A stretch of 59,115 nt of DNA, from assembly GCF_003148625.1 (NCBI RefSeq), contig NZ_QGGO01000012.1, positions 105,912-165,026 of the forward strand, in the 5' to 3' direction. The stretch's first letter is position 1; each line of letters starts with the position of its first letter. The position numbers and the translations under genes were made by a program. Origin of the DNA: Arcicella aurantiaca (lineage in GTDB: Bacteria > Bacteroidota > Bacteroidia > Cytophagales > Spirosomataceae). The notes under the pieces are model-generated. The model made no database searches and was not told where the DNA came from. It saw only the letters and a list, made by a program, of their open reading frames with translations. Below, one piece after another: positions 58,101 to 59,115 of the stretch.

Positions 58101-59115
58101 ATGGCTCAAATACAGTAGCTGTACAAGCAATTATTGATTTAGCTGAAACTTGGTTGAACGAAATTGATAGTCAAACAAGAGATTGGACAAAATATACTTC
58201 AACAACTTGGTATCCATCAGGTATTCAAAGCTTAAATGGACAACAAGATTTAGTAGTTGCAGAACCAATTTCTACTTGTTTAACATATAGTTGGACTGGT
58301 CCAAACGGCTTTACAAGCACTGCTCAGTCTCCAGTAATTGCCAATGCAACAACTGCGAATAATGGTGTTTATACAGTAAAAGTGACAAACTGTAATGGTT
58401 GTACTGGTACTGCTACGGTATTAGTAACAGTTAATACAACGTTACCTGCACCAACAAATGCAACTTCAAGTAAACCAAGTGTATGTATCAATGAAACATA
58501 TACATTAAGTGCAAGTTGTGGAACAAACCAAACAGTAAAATGGTATGATGCTTCTGGTAATTCGATTACAACTTTAACATATACCCAAACTGTTTCAGGA
58601 ACATATATTTATAAAGTAGGTTGTACGAATTCATCGGGTTGTGAAACTTTAGCTGCCAATAGAGCTACCGTGTCAGTGACTGTTAACCCAATCCCAACAT
58701 CACCGACAAATCCAACATCAAGTAAAGCAGCGATATGTGCAGGAGAAACGGTTACTTTAAGTGGAACTTGTGGAACGAATCAAGTTGCTCAATGGTACGA
58801 AGGAACGACCTCATTAGGAAGTGGCAATATTACCTTAACACCAACAGTTGGTAGTCATACTTATAGTGTAGGTTGTAAAAATACCGTAACAGGTTGTGAA
58901 ACAGGTTCATCGAATCGTGCGAATGTACCAGTTGTAGTGAATTCAATTCCAAACACCTTGACAGTAACAGGTGGAGGCGTTTCAATCTGTAATGGAGCTT
59001 CGGCAACATTAACGGCATCAGCTTGTACAGGAGCTTATTTATGGTCAAATGGTGGAACAAGCAGTTCAATTACAGTAAGTCCAAATGTAACGACCAATTA
59101 TACAGTTACTTGTAC
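52127..59115 (+). CDS. Giant SdrD-B/Ig-repeat adhesin with a nested thioester-like domain (runs off the right edge)
   Basis: An open frame of at least 2,329 codons with no stop before the window end. ATG 52127 is the first start after an in-frame TGA (52070). Residues 1-123 form an unusually long leader ending in a hydrophobic core (SLIAILVVLINLNSHVVEA) before a likely cleavage. Then: about 124-455 beta-helix-like; 456-550 SdrD-B-like (GGTVFRDFNLNGKRDNADEI); 560-900 propeller-like; 908-1075 a jelly-roll/carbohydrate-binding-like part (VVNGDFTAGG); 1231-1340 a second SdrD-B (IGNRIWRDYDQDGIQDANEP); from 1358 Ig-like repeats (TVTGGGVSICAGSSTTLTAS) with a 78-residue period. A thioester-like domain (Cys1884, Gln1961) lies at about 1825-2005. 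Surface-exposed; probably host or substrate adhesion. Confidence 0.9.
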   Translation, partial: MKDFTAVMFSFCESVISNSKQETVKKSEAGSSRNYRANLFNNISARIFLWGFYAIFSGLFKLLEGRILSIRKAFRDLIKEHNYLSSVLSSRVCFIADKVSIASRSLIAILVVLINLNSHVVEAQCTGCTVSAPTNGTSYTLSGNQKLCVTGNVGSMSLNFSGTGNSICVATGVTWTQNSGNFAGVTIDVYGTFNMNGSYNFNSPVVINIKPGGVLNTDATSFGNNITINNEATVNFTTTSQVTAQGTFVFNNVGTASVVNALSNTLFYLGSGSTFTNDGTVSFASVENSDALLFRNTATGVITIDGTLYNHGNIINYGLIQTVCGPFGQVGCSFIVGNKGAGKEFNIASGGCVKIGGDATFDGPGIINGGFEVGGNLTINKPVTGTNGSVLVKNGISTINIDGSFNGTGMLFYDVNTASHNFDVKNGNAASTLYTVSSAAGCGSITSPPLASCTNLGGTVFRDFNLNGKRDNADEIGLAGVTVKAFNTANTLVGTTTTLADGSFAINGFSGPLRVEFSNLPAGYVSGPDGTTSSTSIQFVSANSCSVNFGVNHPDDFCVKAGVQPKVAVPCYANGAYFTTGTSGAGLEDALVSFPYNRTGDKATSGNEPYVMSKYSSIGSVWGVAYNKYKKTLFTTAFMKRHSGFGPEGPAGLYVIQNADNNGTGYTITGIDLKAVLGINAGFDLPRNFPINKTQAVDDGGNAVFNAVGKMSFGDCELSSDGNTLYITNLFDKKIYVLNVSNPTSPTLIGSFAVPNPACSGTNEYVPFGLKWYRGKVYVGVICTAESSQPATVGSLYGQAGFDTKGLSSANLKATVYEFNGSTFTTALTQFPLNFDRGLANSSTVSYSIWRPWVNTYSQVNSNRGQTYPQPILSDIEFDSDGSMILGFADRFSHQMGNANNPPADGLEKVVNGDFTAGGTGFSSDYAANNTSNGGGGITTNAQSFYGWASACTDRTSGTGNFIVADGATVAGKRVWYQTISVTPGTAYNLSFWATSINSGTPAKLYFTANGTRIGTDNCNLSSSPCDWVQYSTTWTAPSFTYSITLAIVDGELAATSNDFGLDEISFIPTSGTLETGRVEGDLMRATKSGSTWTIENNGTASGTTTSGANKGGGPGGGEYYFGDITIDHDEPTMGGIALYPGTGETITTAAGPGNIFYSGGTRRIDNSTGDYLYDNSPIAWNNVSNYRTNYSSRPTPTGDYKLYNGDTPGTFGKASGLGDIEVFCALAPLEIGNRIWRDYDQDGIQDANEPGIPSITVLLFKSGVQVASTTTNSIGEYYFNDANVTGGLLPSTAYEIRVATGQTSLAQTFLSPANANTNNSDEIDSDATISGSNAIISVTTGAYGESNHTYDIGFSPNCPTLSNPQPNNGTQTICSGANIPSLTLTSNSASQPLPVTTYIEWCAYKVPQANPYLMVDEHYCLQPEAVLVDGAVTASNLTGLPTNTGTTPITYYVYACLKPVPDANNPYCRPFVAYTIIVNPIPAAPSVVTGGSACKSGTTATVSLGATCGTSETPVWYASQTSTAVLGIGDLFTTPAISATTTYYVGCKGVTSPNCETAINTRKPVVATIITTPAAPTVTITSNGGNGNVCGTSATLESGCTTGTLKWSNNATTNVITVTTSGTYTATCTLNGCTGPVSNSATITINSVPSALTVTGGGVSICAGSSTTLTASACSGTYTWSNAVSGTTATSITVAPTATTNYTVTCTVNGCTSPASANATITVNAIPSQPTVTGGGVTICAGASATLTASGCTGTYTWSNDATTASITVTPTVTTDYTVTCKVNNCTSANSANARVNVSPNPTVTGTGATVCEGETINLSSVGAPGNFVSGLNISGLSFDHAGIPTANLANQYDGGTSPHNSVATIIDLNIPSKGLTDYTSFCAEVGSPISINVNYTGYNIVPLESLAKQYAGVAGHASVLIPTGGIGAVHAGMLRYLYDKHFISTSPSAWTLEQAAAFQIAQWEITHDQYVANPDFSVKNASTNGLYYNYGSNTVAVQAIIDLAETWLNEIDSQTRDWTKYTSTTWYPSGIQSLNGQQDLVVAEPISTCLTYSWTGPNGFTSTAQSPVIANATTANNGVYTVKVTNCNGCTGTATVLVTVNTTLPAPTNATSSKPSVCINETYTLSASCGTNQTVKWYDASGNSITTLTYTQTVSGTYIYKVGCTNSSGCETLAANRATVSVTVNPIPTSPTNPTSSKAAICAGETVTLSGTCGTNQVAQWYEGTTSLGSGNITLTPTVGSHTYSVGCKNTVTGCETGSSNRANVPVVVNSIPNTLTVTGGGVSICNGASATLTASACTGAYLWSNGGTSSSITVSPNVTTNYTVTC

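Noticed and set aside
52595-59069. Many short minus-strand and shifted-frame ORFs across the last 7 kb
   Set aside because: They are shadows of one continuous plus-strand frame, which was followed without a stop from 52127 to the edge.

Overview
This is about 59 kb of AT-rich bacterial chromosome from the phylum Bacteroidota, most likely a gliding or formerly gliding member of the Cytophagales (Arcicella/Flectobacillus/Emticicia-like; the genus is a guess). The evidence is a gldD gliding-motility lipoprotein gene, TonB-dependent receptors paired with GLPGLI and DUF4249 genes, many LytTR regulators, very large Ig-repeat surface proteins, and promoters of the Bacteroidota type (TTTG, about 18-20 bp, TAnnTTTG). 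I saw no rRNA, tRNA, CRISPR array or complete insertion sequence.

Layout. 1-7.9 kb: GH37 trehalase, an outer-membrane barrel protein with its GLPGLI partner, a small secreted protein and class II fructose-bisphosphate aldolase. 7.9-14.3 kb: an O-antigen-ligase-like membrane protein with TPRs, a 1,100-residue Ig-repeat surface protein and a stand-alone LytTR regulator. 14.4-21.7 kb: ribosomal protein L19, an acyl-CoA dehydrogenase behind a MarR gene with four matching palindromes, two secreted proteins, a GbsR/MarR-like regulator and an orphan LytTR response regulator. 21.9-30.9 kb: PlsC, an AIM24-like protein, GldD, a TlpA-like thioredoxin, an MFS transporter, a second copy of the secreted family seen at 17.6 kb, NhaD and a class I aminotransferase. 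31-37.3 kb: TonB receptor plus DUF4249 lipoprotein, a nitroreductase, a small-ORF/DUF6169-like module and an RsmB-type methyltransferase. 37.6-42.6 kb: a sensory locus with a TPR histidine kinase and LytTR response regulator, flanked by two secreted-protein genes whose promoters carry the same 21-bp-phased repeats, then another stand-alone LytTR gene. 42.8-51.1 kb: a Uma2 nuclease, a cysE/cysM operon interrupted by a second small-ORF/DUF6169-like module, GMC oxidoreductase, HupE, an APH-like kinase, a MITE-like element and a vanadium haloperoxidase. 52.1 kb to the right edge: an open-ended giant adhesin of more than 2,329 codons with an unusually long leader and a thioester-like domain nested inside an Ig repeat.

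Three themes cut across the genes. (1) Short tandem repeats of period 7 (one site mixed 7-8) occur at several intergenic sites, each with its own unit and usually with an inverted partner; in places they encode or overlap protein N-termini (gldD, the MFS gene, the open frame upstream of nhaD). (2) Four LytTR-domain proteins occur, two of them small regulators placed directly after surface-protein genes. (3) Cell-surface display dominates: lipoproteins, barrels, Ig-repeat proteins and a candidate covalent adhesin. The observations most worth following are the nested thioester-like domain, the 21-bp operator arrays at a fixed distance from two promoters, the duplicated two-gene module and the period-7 repeats.
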